A stretch of DNA of 43,603 nt from Clostridia bacterium (GTDB lineage Bacteria > Bacillota > Clostridia > Christensenellales > Aristaeellaceae): contig JAUNNK010000007.1 in assembly GCA_030537335.1 (NCBI GenBank), positions 1-43,603 of the forward strand. Reading direction: 5' to 3'. Under the pieces are notes generated by a model, which worked only from the letters and a program-made list of their open reading frames with translations, was not told the origin of the DNA and ran no database searches. Position numbers and translations under genes: made by a program. The number at the start of each line of letters is the position of its first letter. Position 1 is the first letter of the stretch. This document shows positions 15,513-23,154 of the stretch, one piece after another.

Positions 15513-16244
15513 ATGGAAGCCATCTTTACCCGCAAACAGACCGTCACCCCCGGCATCTGCGACGCCTCCGGCCGACTGAGCTGCGCGGACACCTTCCGCC
15601 TCTTTCAGGACGTGGCCTCCGAGCATGCAGAGCGCATGGGCCTGGGCGGCGTCGCCATGCAGAAAAGGCACGCCTTCTGGATGACCGTGCGCACCCGCGT
15701 GCACTTTTACAAAAGACCATGGATGATGCAGGAGGTTGACCTGTCCACCTGGCCCATGGCCCCCGGAAAGATGCGCTGCGACCGCTGCTACCGGCTCTGC
15801 GACGGCGAAACCCTGCTGGCCGAGGGCCGCACGGAGTGGTGCGTCTATGACACGCAGTTAAGCGCCGTGCGCAGCACCGAGGGCCTGTTTGACCCGGAGA
15901 CGGACTTCTCTGGCGAGCTGCTGCTTCCCGCGCCCTACGCGCGCTTCCGCCACGACTTCACCGATGCCGACCGCGCCTGCACGCACGTGGTGCGCGCGTC
16001 GGACATCGACGTGGGTCGCCACATGAACAACGTGGCCTACCTGCGCATGCTGATGGACTCCTTCTCCGTTTCCGAGCAGGAGAAGCTGCGCATAACGGAG
16101 ATGGAGATTCTGTTCTGCATGCCCTGCTTTGAGGGCGAGGAGCTGGACGTGCTGCGCCGCAAGACGGATTACGGCTACGAATTCGGCGTGCGCCGACCCG
16201 ACGGGCGCTATGCCGCGCTGGCGCTGCTGCGCGCGGAGGCCTGA
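15513..16244 (+). CDS. Acyl-ACP thioesterase (double hot-dog)
   Basis: 243 residues. Two hot-dog halves are visible: MEAIFTRKQTVTPGICDASG with RLSCADTFRLFQDVASEHAE, and the second half THVVRASDIDVGRHMNNVAY. The latter carries the D-x-D-x3-H-x-NN-x2-Y pattern used for catalysis in FatA/FatB-type enzymes. It hydrolyses fatty acyl-ACP to free acid, or a related acyl thioester. Length is typical for bacterial acyl-ACP thioesterases. GGAGGAAAA precedes the ATG at 15513. The next gene begins 2 nt after its stop, so the two are co-translated, though no functional link to SRAP is known. Confidence 0.88.
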   Translation: MEAIFTRKQTVTPGICDASGRLSCADTFRLFQDVASEHAERMGLGGVAMQKRHAFWMTVRTRVHFYKRPWMMQEVDLSTWPMAPGKMRCDRCYRLCDGETLLAEGRTEWCVYDTQLSAVRSTEGLFDPETDFSGELLLPAPYARFRHDFTDADRACTHVVRASDIDVGRHMNNVAYLRMLMDSFSVSEQEKLRITEMEILFCMPCFEGEELDVLRRKTDYGYEFGVRRPDGRYAALALLRAEA

Positions 16245-16246
16245 GC

Positions 16247-16867
16247 ATGTGCGGGCGCTATCGCCTGGATGCGGATCAGCGGGAGCTGGAGGAGATCATC
16301 CGCGAGCTGAACCGCCGCGAGGAGAAGGCTGGCGCGGACAAGACGCCGGTCAAGACGAATGGCGACCTGTATCCCGGCGACCGGGTTCCGGTGCTGTGCC
16401 GGGGAAGGAGCGGCGGGATCGGGGCCTTCGCCATGGAGTGGGGCTACCGCATGGAGGACGGGCGGCGACTCATCAACGCCCGTCTGGAGACCGCCGCGCA
16501 GAAGCCCAGCTTTCGCGACGGCATGCAGAATCGCCGCTGCCTGATGCCCATGAGCGCCTACTACGAGTGGGAGAAGCGCGGAAATAACCGCGTGAAATAC
16601 CGCATCGCACCCAGAGCGGAGGGTCTGAGCTGTTTGGCGGGCGTCTACCGCCTGGAGGAGGACGGCCCCCGGTTTGCGGTGCTGACCATGGAGGCTGCGG
16701 AGGAGATCGCCTTCATTCACGATCGCATGCCTGTGCTGGTGCCCTACGTCGCGCGCGAGGCCTGGCTGCTGCGCGGCGAGCTTCCCCCGCCTCCGGCCGC
16801 ATGGACGGCGGTGCCGGAGGGCGACGTGCAGCTCACGCTGGACGCGCTGCTGTATCCGCCCGTGTAG
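16247..16867 (+). CDS. yedK: SOS response-associated peptidase (SRAP/YedK-HMCES family)
   Basis: 206 residues. The family forms a covalent thiazolidine link with abasic sites in single-stranded DNA through Cys2, shielding them. Visible key residues are Cys2 in MCGRYRL, Asn in LINARLET, Glu in YYEWEK and His in FIHDRMPV, in the right order. The N-terminal methionine must be removed to expose Cys2. Length is close to that of bacterial YedK. It sits 2 nt after the thioesterase stop, so the start codon at 16247 is fixed by both the conserved MCGR and the coupling. The symbol follows family membership only. Confidence 0.93.
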   Translation: MCGRYRLDADQRELEEIIRELNRREEKAGADKTPVKTNGDLYPGDRVPVLCRGRSGGIGAFAMEWGYRMEDGRRLINARLETAAQKPSFRDGMQNRRCLMPMSAYYEWEKRGNNRVKYRIAPRAEGLSCLAGVYRLEEDGPRFAVLTMEAAEEIAFIHDRMPVLVPYVAREAWLLRGELPPPPAAWTAVPEGDVQLTLDALLYPPV

Positions 16868-16907
16868 GACGGACGGCAAGTCCCGCGCCGCAATTTCAAG
16901 ACAGGCG

Positions 16908-16936
16908 TTGCGCACAGGGCCGAAAGGGCGTATAAT
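16908..16936 (+). promoter_or_regulatory. Promoter of the DUF1015 gene
   Basis: TTGCGC (16908-16913), 17-nt spacer, perfect TATAAT (16931-16936), 36 nt before the start codon. Confidence 0.75.
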
Positions 16937-16971
16937 GTTCTGCGGAATACACAAGCATGGAGGAAAATCCA

Positions 16972-18192
16972 ATGAAGAATCCCGTCGTACGCAGCGCAAA
17001 TATCCTGCTCCCCGCCGCCGGAGTGGCCCCGGAGAAGTGGGCCGTGGTGGCGGTGGACCAGTACACCTCCCAGCCGGAGTACTGGGACGAGGTGAACCGG
17101 ATCGTGGGCGACGCGCCCTCGACCCTGCGCCTCACCCTGCCGGAGGTCTATCTGAAGGAGGAGGATGCGCGCATTCCGGCGATGCAGCGCTGCATGCGCG
17201 AATATCTCTCCGATGGAACGCTGACAGAAGCCGTTGCCGACGGCTACATCCTGGTGGAGCGCAGCACCGAGTCTGGCGCGCGGCTCGGCCTGATGGCCTG
17301 TCTGGATCTGGAGCAGTACGACTTCGCCGCCGGTTCCACCAGCCTGATCCGGGCCACCGAGGGCACGGTGATCGAGCGCGTGCCGCCGCGGGTGAAGATT
17401 CGCCGGGGCGCTGCGCTGGAGCTGCCCCACGTGCTGATGCTGGTGGACGATGTAAACTGCCAGCTGATCGAGCCGCTCTACGCCGCGCGCGGGTCGCTGG
17501 AAACCGCCTACGACTTTGATTTGATGCAGGGCGGCGGCCATCTGCGGGGCTGGAAGGTTGCGGGCGAGGCCGCCCGACGCGCGGAGGCTGCGCTGGATGC
17601 GCTGTATGAGAACTGCAGCGGGCTGATGCTGGCCGTGGGCGACGGCAACCACTCCCTTGCTGCGGCGCGGGCCTACTGGCTGGAGATTCGCGAGCAGCTG
17701 CCCGAAAATGAACGCATCGATCATCCCGCGCGCTATGCGCTGGTGGAGATCGAGAACCTGCACAGCCCGGCCATCCAGTTTGAGCCCATTCACCGCGTGG
17801 TCACCGGCGTGGATGCAGCTGCGCTGATCGACGATTGCTGCGAACATCTGCGCGCGGTCTGCGGTGCGGGCGAAAATGCGCTGACCCTCGTGACGAAGGG
17901 GCGGGAGGTGCAGCTGAACCTCGACAGCCATCCGCTGCGCGTGCTTCAGGCCTGGCTGGACAGGTACCTTGCGGCGCATCCTGAAGCCGAAATCGACTAC
18001 ATCCACGGCGACGAAACGCTGCGCAGCCTTGCGGATCGGGCGGACGCGGTGGGCTTCATGCCCTGCGCCTTCGCCAAGGCCGAGCTCTTCCCCTACATCC
18101 GTAAGTTCGGCGTGCTGCCCCGCAAGACCTTCTCCATGGGCCACGCCCACGAGAAGCGCTTCTACATGGAGGCCCGGCGGATCGAAAGGTAA
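16972..18192 (+). CDS. DUF1015 family protein
   Basis: 406 residues, a full-length member of the DUF1015 family. Recognisable parts are the N-terminal NILLPAAGVAPEKWAVVAVD, LGLMACLDLEQY, RGWKV and the conserved GDGNHSLAAARAYW near residue 220, followed by FEPIHRVV and the C-terminal GFMPCAFAKAELFPYI and GVLPRKTFSMGHAHEKRFY. The G-x-GNHS loop and late histidines look like an active site but the reaction is unknown to me. In this subfamily the C-terminal SMGHA segment is typical. GGAGGAAAA precedes the ATG at 16972. Monocistronic, ending in a bidirectional terminator shared with the sirtuin gene. Confidence 0.88.
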   Translation: MKNPVVRSANILLPAAGVAPEKWAVVAVDQYTSQPEYWDEVNRIVGDAPSTLRLTLPEVYLKEEDARIPAMQRCMREYLSDGTLTEAVADGYILVERSTESGARLGLMACLDLEQYDFAAGSTSLIRATEGTVIERVPPRVKIRRGAALELPHVLMLVDDVNCQLIEPLYAARGSLETAYDFDLMQGGGHLRGWKVAGEAARRAEAALDALYENCSGLMLAVGDGNHSLAAARAYWLEIREQLPENERIDHPARYALVEIENLHSPAIQFEPIHRVVTGVDAAALIDDCCEHLRAVCGAGENALTLVTKGREVQLNLDSHPLRVLQAWLDRYLAAHPEAEIDYIHGDETLRSLADRADAVGFMPCAFAKAELFPYIRKFGVLPRKTFSMGHAHEKRFYMEARRIER

Positions 18193-18196
18193 AATG

Positions 18197-18229
18197 ATTG
18201 CCCTGCAAGCGAATGCTTGCGGGGCAAAA
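18197..18229. terminator. Bidirectional terminator between the DUF1015 and sirtuin genes
   Basis: A 13-bp stem with a G-T pair (18198-18210 with 18215-18227) capped by GAAT. On the minus strand it is followed by TCATTTTACC; on the plus strand by AATCAT. The sirtuin stop codon begins at 18232. Confidence 0.75.
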
Positions 18230-18955
18230 TCATACCTCGGGCAGGTTCAAATCCCCCATGATCTGACTCACGTCGCCGCGCAGGGTCAATGTGGCGCGCT
18301 CGTCAGCCTTCGTCTCCTCATTGTTGATGACCACCAGCTCCCGGCCGTGGAAGTAGTCGATGAACGACGCGGCGGGCTCCACCGCAAGGCTGGTTCCGGC
18401 CACGATCAGCACGTCGCAATTGGAGATCTCCCGGCACGCGCCCATGCAGGTGTACTTGTCTGGGGCCTCGCCGTAGAGCACCACGTAGGGCTTCACCACG
18501 CCGCCGCACTTGGGACAGCGGGGCACGCCCTCGGTGTGCAGCAGCCAATTCAGATCATACTGTCGGTTGCAGTCCATGCAGTAGTTCTCGTGTACGCTGC
18601 CGTGCAGCTCGTACACCAGGCGGTTTCCCGCCATGCGGTGCAGGCCGTCGATGTTCTGCGTCACCACGCCCCGCAGCTTGCCCATGCGCTCGAGTTTGTA
18701 CAGCGCCCAGTGCGCCGCGTTGGGCTTTGCCTCCGGGTGCAGCATGTGCTCCCGGTAGAACTCAAAGAAGCGGTCGGGGTGCAGGTAGAAGAAGGACGCG
18801 CTGAGCATCATCTCCGGAGTCAGCTCACCGTACTTCTGCCGGTACAGCCCGTTCTCGCCGCGAAAGTCCGGGATGCCGCTGGCGGTGCTGACTCCAGCGC
18901 CCCCGAAAAACACGATTCTCCGGCCCTTATCGATGATCTCCTGTAGCGAACGCAT
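18230..18955 (-). CDS. cobB: NAD-dependent protein deacylase of the SIR2 (sirtuin) family
   Basis: 241 residues. The NAD-binding GAGVSTASGIPDFRG is at about residues 19-33, TQNIDGLH near 97, the catalytic histidine in ELHGS near 115, and a four-cysteine zinc site follows (CMDC and CPKC). GTSLAVEPAASF and VVINNEETK close the Rossmann fold. It removes acyl groups from lysines using NAD. It has the GLYRQ segment of class U/III bacterial enzymes; I cannot tell deacetylase from desuccinylase. Start: ATG at 18955 is 6 nt after GGAGGG; the ATG at 18961 is too close to that site, though it is possible. Own promoter, divergent from the PHP gene. Confidence 0.93.
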   Translation of the reverse strand: MRSLQEIIDKGRRIVFFGGAGVSTASGIPDFRGENGLYRQKYGELTPEMMLSASFFYLHPDRFFEFYREHMLHPEAKPNAAHWALYKLERMGKLRGVVTQNIDGLHRMAGNRLVYELHGSVHENYCMDCNRQYDLNWLLHTEGVPRCPKCGGVVKPYVVLYGEAPDKYTCMGACREISNCDVLIVAGTSLAVEPAASFIDYFHGRELVVINNEETKADERATLTLRGDVSQIMGDLNLPEV

Positions 18956-18975
18956 GTCCATCCCTCCCCCGTACC

Positions 18976-19034
18976 ATTATGGCACGCGCTGGGGCGAATT
19001 GCAAGTTGACATTTTTCCATCGCGCGGGTATCAT
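18976..19034. promoter_or_regulatory. Back-to-back promoters for the sirtuin and PHP genes
   Basis: Minus promoter: TTGCAA (19004-18999), 17-nt spacer, CATAAT (18981-18976). Plus promoter: perfect TTGACA (19006-19011), 17-nt spacer, TATCAT (19029-19034). The two -35 boxes are separated by a single base, so RNA polymerases should compete for the site. Confidence 0.8.
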
Positions 19035-19064
19035 GAAGGCAGAGAAAGACAGCGGAGGAATTCC

Positions 19065-19877
19065 ATGAAGCTTCGATCCAACGTGCACACCCACACGACC
19101 TTCTGCGACGGCAAGAACAGCGTGGAGGAGATGGCGCTTGCCGCCATCGACCTGGGCTTTGTGTCCCTGGGCTACTCCATTCACGGCTGGACGCCCTATG
19201 AACCGACGCCCGTCACCCTGGAGAAGGAGGCGCTGTACCGCGACGAGGTGCGCCGGGTGCGCGAGAAGTATCGCGGACAGATCGAGATCCTGCTGGGTGC
19301 GGAGCGCGACGCGCTCTATCCACGGGACTTTTCGCAATACGAATACCTGATCGACTCCACCCACTTCTTTCTGGCCGGCGGTGAGTATGTGTGCGTGGAC
19401 CGCTCCGCCGCCCACATGGAGGAGATGGTGCGCAGGCACTTCGGCGGCGACTACTACGCCTACTGCCGGGCCTACTTCCGGCGGGAGGCCGAGGTCTGCG
19501 CAAGCTCCGACGCGGCCTTCATCGGCCACATCGATCTGGTGAGCAAGTTCAACGAGGGCAACCGCTACTTCGACGAGGACGACCCCCGCTACCTGGGTCC
19601 CGCGCTGGAGGCCGTGGCGTGCGCGGTGGAGCGTGGCCTGCCCATCGAGATGAACACCGGAGCCATGGGCCGGGGCTATCGCAGCGCACCCTATCCCAAC
19701 CAAAACCTGCTCCGGCGCATCCGCGAAATGGGCGGCGAAATTCTCATCAACGGCGACTCCCACTCCACCGCCACCCTGGAGACGGGCTACGATACCTGCG
19801 TGGCGCTGGCCCAAGCGGCGGGCTTTGATCACGTGCTGCGCATGCGGGCCAGTGGATGGGAGGAAGTGGCGCTGTGA
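19065..19877 (+). CDS. PHP-domain phosphoesterase, histidinol-phosphatase type
   Basis: 270 residues. The PHP metal site begins with NVHTHTTFCDGKNS (His8, His10, then Asp), followed by SIHGWTPYE, a glutamate in LLGAERD, DSTHFF, IGHIDLVSKF and the late GDSHS. These four motifs match histidinol-phosphatase HisK-like enzymes, which use three metals to hydrolyse phosphate esters. Length equals HisK. No other histidine genes are present, so it may serve histidine synthesis or be a general phosphatase. GGAGGAATT precedes the ATG at 19065. A small TfoX-like gene follows after 20 nt. Confidence 0.82.
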   Translation: MKLRSNVHTHTTFCDGKNSVEEMALAAIDLGFVSLGYSIHGWTPYEPTPVTLEKEALYRDEVRRVREKYRGQIEILLGAERDALYPRDFSQYEYLIDSTHFFLAGGEYVCVDRSAAHMEEMVRRHFGGDYYAYCRAYFRREAEVCASSDAAFIGHIDLVSKFNEGNRYFDEDDPRYLGPALEAVACAVERGLPIEMNTGAMGRGYRSAPYPNQNLLRRIREMGGEILINGDSHSTATLETGYDTCVALAQAAGFDHVLRMRASGWEEVAL

Positions 19878-19897
19878 GCGAAGAAGGAGGGACATCC

Positions 19898-20155
19898 ATG
19901 GGCGAACTGTCAAGCCTGCCGAACATCGGGAAGACGGTGGAGGAGCAGCTGATGCAGGTCGGCATCGGCTCCGTCGAGGAACTGCGGGAGGCCGGTGCGA
20001 AGCAGGCATGGCTTAAGATTCAGGAGATCGACGAATCTGCGTGCATCCACCGTCTGATGGCGCTGGAGGGCGCGATCGAGGGCGTGAAGAAGAGCATGCT
20101 GAGCGACGACGTGAAGACCGATCTGAAGGAATTCTATCAACAGCACAGGAAATAA
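19898..20155 (+). CDS. TfoX C-terminal-domain protein
   Basis: 85 residues matching the stand-alone TfoX_C domain: LSSLPNIGKTVEEQLMQVGI with a helix-hairpin-helix-like turn, SVEELREAGAKQAWLKI, and CIHRLMALEGAIEGVKK. The full TfoX protein regulates competence in Gram-negatives; short C-terminal-only versions are common in Firmicutes with no proven role. AAGGAGG supports the ATG at 19898. It is probably co-transcribed with the PHP gene. Confidence 0.85.
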   Translation: MGELSSLPNIGKTVEEQLMQVGIGSVEELREAGAKQAWLKIQEIDESACIHRLMALEGAIEGVKKSMLSDDVKTDLKEFYQQHRK

Positions 20156-20185
20156 ACGAAGGGGTTGTCTCAGACGACGAATAAG

Positions 20186-20265
20186 TAGGGCGGGGTGCCA
20201 ACACCCCGCCGCAAAACAATTGTGGGGCTGTCTCAAAACGGGAAGAATGTTTTGAAACGGCTCCC
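20186..20265. repeat. Two-hairpin intergenic repeat, copy 1
   Basis: First hairpin: GGCGGGGTG (20189-20197) and CACCCCGCC (20202-20210) around CCAA. Second: CAAAAC (20234-20239) and GTTTTG (20249-20254), then GGCTCC. The same order recurs at 37862-37933. It occupies most of the gap between the TfoX-like gene and the chromate transporter genes, and may also act as a terminator. Confidence 0.7.
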
Positions 20266-20268
20266 TTT

Positions 20269-20823
20269 TTACAGCCCCAGGCCGTAGCCTGCGGCCACGC
20301 CGATGGCGGCGGAGATGCAGATGATCCATATGGGGTGCAGCTTGCGGAAGGCCAGCAGCGTCGAGAGCAGGAACGCGCCCAGCGAGACATAGAACGTCGT
20401 TCCGAAGGCGATTCCATCGGGGAAGAACACGGTCTGCCCCACGGAGAGCAGCGCAGTGGCGATCAATCCCACCACCGCCGGGCGCAGGCCCGACATGCAG
20501 CCCTGCACGATGGCGCTGCTTTTGAAGCGCTGGAAGCACTTGGCCACGATCAGGATGATGATGAACGACGGCAGCGCCACGCCCAGTGTTGCGCAGATTG
20601 CGCCGGGAATGCCCGCCAGACGCACGCCCACGAAGGTGGATATGTTCACGGCGAAGGGGCCGGGCGTGGATTCGCTCACGGCCACGAAGTTCACCAGCTC
20701 CGCAGCGTCCATCCAGCCGTGGGCGGCGACCTCGGATTGAATCAGCGGCAGCATGGCGTAACCGCCGCCAAAGGTGAACGCGCCGATCTTGAAGAAGGTC
20801 CAGAACAATTGAAGCAGGATCAT
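20269..20823 (-). CDS. chrA: Chromate transporter, half-size CHR protein (downstream copy)
   Basis: 184 residues, one CHR domain. The signature FKIGAFTFGGGYAMLPLIQ opens the protein and ESTPGPFAVNISTFVGVRLAG follows; about five to six hydrophobic segments complete it. Short-chain CHR proteins work as pairs encoded by adjacent genes, exporting chromate with unknown natural substrates in many anaerobes. The ATG overlaps the stop of the partner gene as ATGA at 20820-20823, so the pair is translationally coupled. The start is fixed by that overlap. Confidence 0.9.
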   Translation of the reverse strand: MILLQLFWTFFKIGAFTFGGGYAMLPLIQSEVAAHGWMDAAELVNFVAVSESTPGPFAVNISTFVGVRLAGIPGAICATLGVALPSFIIILIVAKCFQRFKSSAIVQGCMSGLRPAVVGLIATALLSVGQTVFFPDGIAFGTTFYVSLGAFLLSTLLAFRKLHPIWIICISAAIGVAAGYGLGL

Positions 20824-21365
20824 TTGGCCCTCCTCTCTGCGGCCAGCGAGGCGATCAGCCCCGCCGCAGCGCACAGAACGATGACGGCCAGCACGTTGAG
20901 CTTCAGAAGCGCCGCCAGCACGAAGGCCGCCGCCGCGATGCCGCAGGAGACTGCATTCTTCGGAATCTGGCGCGCCATCGTCCAGAAGGCCTTCAGGATC
21001 AGCGCAAGCACGCCCGCGCGGATGCCCATGAAGGCGTACTTCACCGCGCGCAGGCTCTCAAACTGCCTGAGCACATAGGAGATGGCGGCGATGATGACGA
21101 AGGACGGCAGGATCACGCCCAGCGTGGCGCAGAACGCGCCCCAGAAGCCGCCCACATGATGCCCCACGAAGGTTGCGGAATTGATAGCGATGGGCCCGGG
21201 CGTGGATTCCGCGATGGCGATCATATCCATCAGCTCGCTCTCGCTGATCCACTTCTTCTCCTCCACGATCTCACGCTGAATCAGCGGAATCATGGCGTAG
21301 CCGCCGCCGAAGGTGAACGCGCCGATTTTCATAAACGTGAGGAACAGGTTCAGCTGCCGGTTCAT
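20820..21365 (-). CDS. chrA: Chromate transporter, half-size CHR protein (upstream copy)
   Basis: 181 residues, the partner of the gene just downstream. It has the same signatures: FMKIGAFTFGGGYAMIPLIQ, ESTPGPIAINSATFVGHHVGG, and later hydrophobic helices. Two inverted half-proteins are thought to form one transporter. It starts in an ATGA overlap with the end of the PncC/CinA gene, putting it in the exporter operon. Whether it moves chromate or an oxyanion relative is unknown. Confidence 0.9.
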   Translation of the reverse strand: MNRQLNLFLTFMKIGAFTFGGGYAMIPLIQREIVEEKKWISESELMDMIAIAESTPGPIAINSATFVGHHVGGFWGAFCATLGVILPSFVIIAAISYVLRQFESLRAVKYAFMGIRAGVLALILKAFWTMARQIPKNAVSCGIAAAAFVLAALLKLNVLAVIVLCAAAGLIASLAAERRAK

Positions 21366-21847
21366 GCCTGCGCGCCCTCCATGCAGCGGGTAAGCGCGGT
21401 AAGCGCCGCGTCCACCGCCTGCTTTCGCACCTGTGCGCGGTCGCCGCCAAAGTGGAACTCGAAGGCCTGTACGCCATCCAAACCCGCCACGCCAATGAAC
21501 ACCGTGCCTACGGGAGTCTGCTCGGTGCCGCCGTCCGGGCCTGCCAGACCGGTGGCGGACACGCCCCAGTCCGCGCCGCTGATCCTGCGAACGCCCTCGG
21601 CCATCTCCCGTGCGCAGCGTGCGCTGACCACGCCGTCCACCTCCACCGTCTCCCGGCGCACGCCCAGGATGCGAATCTTGCTTTCCGCGGCGTAGGTCAC
21701 GTAGCTCTCGTCGATCACGTCGCTCGCGCCGGAATTGGCGATCAGGGTCGCGGCGATCAGCCCGCCGGTCAGGCTCTCGGCGAAGCTCACATGCTCGCCG
21801 CGTTCGCGCAGACGCTCAAACGCCGCGCGGGAAGGATTCTGTTCCAT
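21362..21847 (-). CDS. pncC: Nicotinamide-nucleotide amidase (CinA C-terminal domain, PncC)
   Basis: 161 residues. The CinA_C domain is clear: VSFAESLTGGLIAATLIANS, then GASDVIDESYVTYAAESK, and GLAGPDGGTEQTPVGTVFIG with its glycine-rich core. The enzyme deamidates nicotinamide mononucleotide to nicotinate mononucleotide for NAD recycling. Here the N-terminal half of full-length CinA is absent, as in Escherichia coli YgaD/PncC. GAGGAGG precedes the ATG at 21847. It begins 29 nt after the ABC ATPase stop and overlaps the chromate gene, so it belongs to the same transcript, though no functional link is evident. Confidence 0.92.
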   Translation of the reverse strand: MEQNPSRAAFERLRERGEHVSFAESLTGGLIAATLIANSGASDVIDESYVTYAAESKIRILGVRRETVEVDGVVSARCAREMAEGVRRISGADWGVSATGLAGPDGGTEQTPVGTVFIGVAGLDGVQAFEFHFGGDRAQVRKQAVDAALTALTRCMEGAQA

Positions 21848-21876
21848 GCTGTGCCTCCTCATCTCCGTCCCATCCA

Positions 21877-23136
21877 TCAAAACAGATCCAGCCCCTGCAA
21901 GCGCATGTTGCCCCAGAGCCTTTCCTCCCAGGTGAAGCCGGAGTTGACCAGGGGGTCGTCCAGCACCACGAACTGTCCGATGTCCTCGATGGTGTCGAAG
22001 TAGTTGCTGCCGCCGCCGATGCGGTCGGAGATCAGCGAGAGTTTGACCATATACTCGCCCGGCGCGATGCCTTTGAGGGGGAAGCGCACGTTGAAAGAAT
22101 ACTCCTTGTCCGCCTCCACATCGAAGGGGCGGGTCTGGGTCATGGCGATGGGCACGGCCACGTTGGTCTTGAGGATCAGGCGCAGGCGCGTGTTGCGCTC
22201 GGTGAGGTTGCTGCGGAAGGTGATGGCGAATTCGAAGTCGGCGTCCTGCTGGAATTCCATGTTCACCGAATTGAGCACCACCATTTTCAGCATGCGCATG
22301 GTCTCGCCGCGGTTGCGGGGGCGGGTCATGGAATTCAGGTCGCGCACCACATCGCGATTGCCCGCGCCGCTGTAGAGCTCGATGGCGTGCTCGGTGGTGC
22401 CATCGTAGAGCAGATGGCCGTGGTCCAGGAACAGCGCGCGGCTGCACAGCTGGGACACGGTGCGCATGTTGTGGCTGACGTAGAGCACCGCGCGGCCGCT
22501 GCGGGCGACGTCGCTCATCTTGTTCAGGCACTTCTGCTGGAAGGCGTGGTCGCCCACGGCCAGCACCTCGTCGCACACCAGGATGTCCGGCGCGAGGTTG
22601 GCCGCCACCGCGAAGCCAAGTTTGACGTACATGCCCGAGGAATAGCGCTTCACCGGGGTATCGATGAATTTTTCAATCTCGGAAAACTCCACGATCTCGT
22701 CCATCTTCCGGGAGATTTCCTTCTTGTTCATGCCGAGGATGGAGCCGTTGAGATAGACGTTTTCCCGCCCGGTCAGCTCGTGATGAAAGCCGGTGCCCAC
22801 CTCGAGCAGGCTCGCCACGCGGCCATGGATGCGGATTTCGCCCCTTGTGGGCGCGGTGATGCGGGAGATCAGCTTGAGCATGGTGGACTTGCCCGCGCCA
22901 TTGCGCCCCACCAGGGCCAGGGTGTCGCCCCGATCCACGTTGAAGCTCACGTCCTCCAGCGCCATGAAGGTCTCGCCATCGTGGCTGCCGTTGACGCCGA
23001 TCTTCCGGTTGGGATCCTCGCGGCCCAGCTTGCGGGCGATCCAGCTGTTCAGGTCGCGATAGAGAAGGCCGCCGCCGATCATGCCCAGGCGGTATTGCTT
23101 GGATACGCGATCCACTTCCAGCAAACGATCAGACAT
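21877..23136 (-). CDS. Polysaccharide ABC exporter ATPase with C-terminal carbohydrate-binding domain (Wzt-type)
   Basis: 419 residues. N-terminal ATPase: Walker A GRNGAGKST at 77-85, signature KRYSSGMYVKLGF, Walker B ILVCDEVLAVGD and switch SHN. From about residue 255 a beta-rich region follows (TRPFDVEADKEYSFNVRFPL, GIAPGEYMVKLSLI) like the Wzt C-terminal domain, which reads the cap of a finished O-antigen or teichoic-type polymer before export. The inserted loop between strands 1 and 2 of the ATPase (residues 20-57) is a family feature. GGGAGG precedes the start at 23136. It pairs with the permease gene 18 nt upstream. The polymer is unknown. Confidence 0.92.
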   Translation of the reverse strand: MSDRLLEVDRVSKQYRLGMIGGGLLYRDLNSWIARKLGREDPNRKIGVNGSHDGETFMALEDVSFNVDRGDTLALVGRNGAGKSTMLKLISRITAPTRGEIRIHGRVASLLEVGTGFHHELTGRENVYLNGSILGMNKKEISRKMDEIVEFSEIEKFIDTPVKRYSSGMYVKLGFAVAANLAPDILVCDEVLAVGDHAFQQKCLNKMSDVARSGRAVLYVSHNMRTVSQLCSRALFLDHGHLLYDGTTEHAIELYSGAGNRDVVRDLNSMTRPRNRGETMRMLKMVVLNSVNMEFQQDADFEFAITFRSNLTERNTRLRLILKTNVAVPIAMTQTRPFDVEADKEYSFNVRFPLKGIAPGEYMVKLSLISDRIGGGSNYFDTIEDIGQFVVLDDPLVNSGFTWEERLWGNMRLQGLDLF

Positions 23137-23154
23137 ATTGCGCCTCCCTTTCCA

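Noticed and set aside
20269..21365. The two chromate-transporter halves as one gene broken by frameshift
   Set aside because: Each half begins with its own full CHR start motif and the join is a normal ATGA overlap. Paired half-size CHR genes are a known form.
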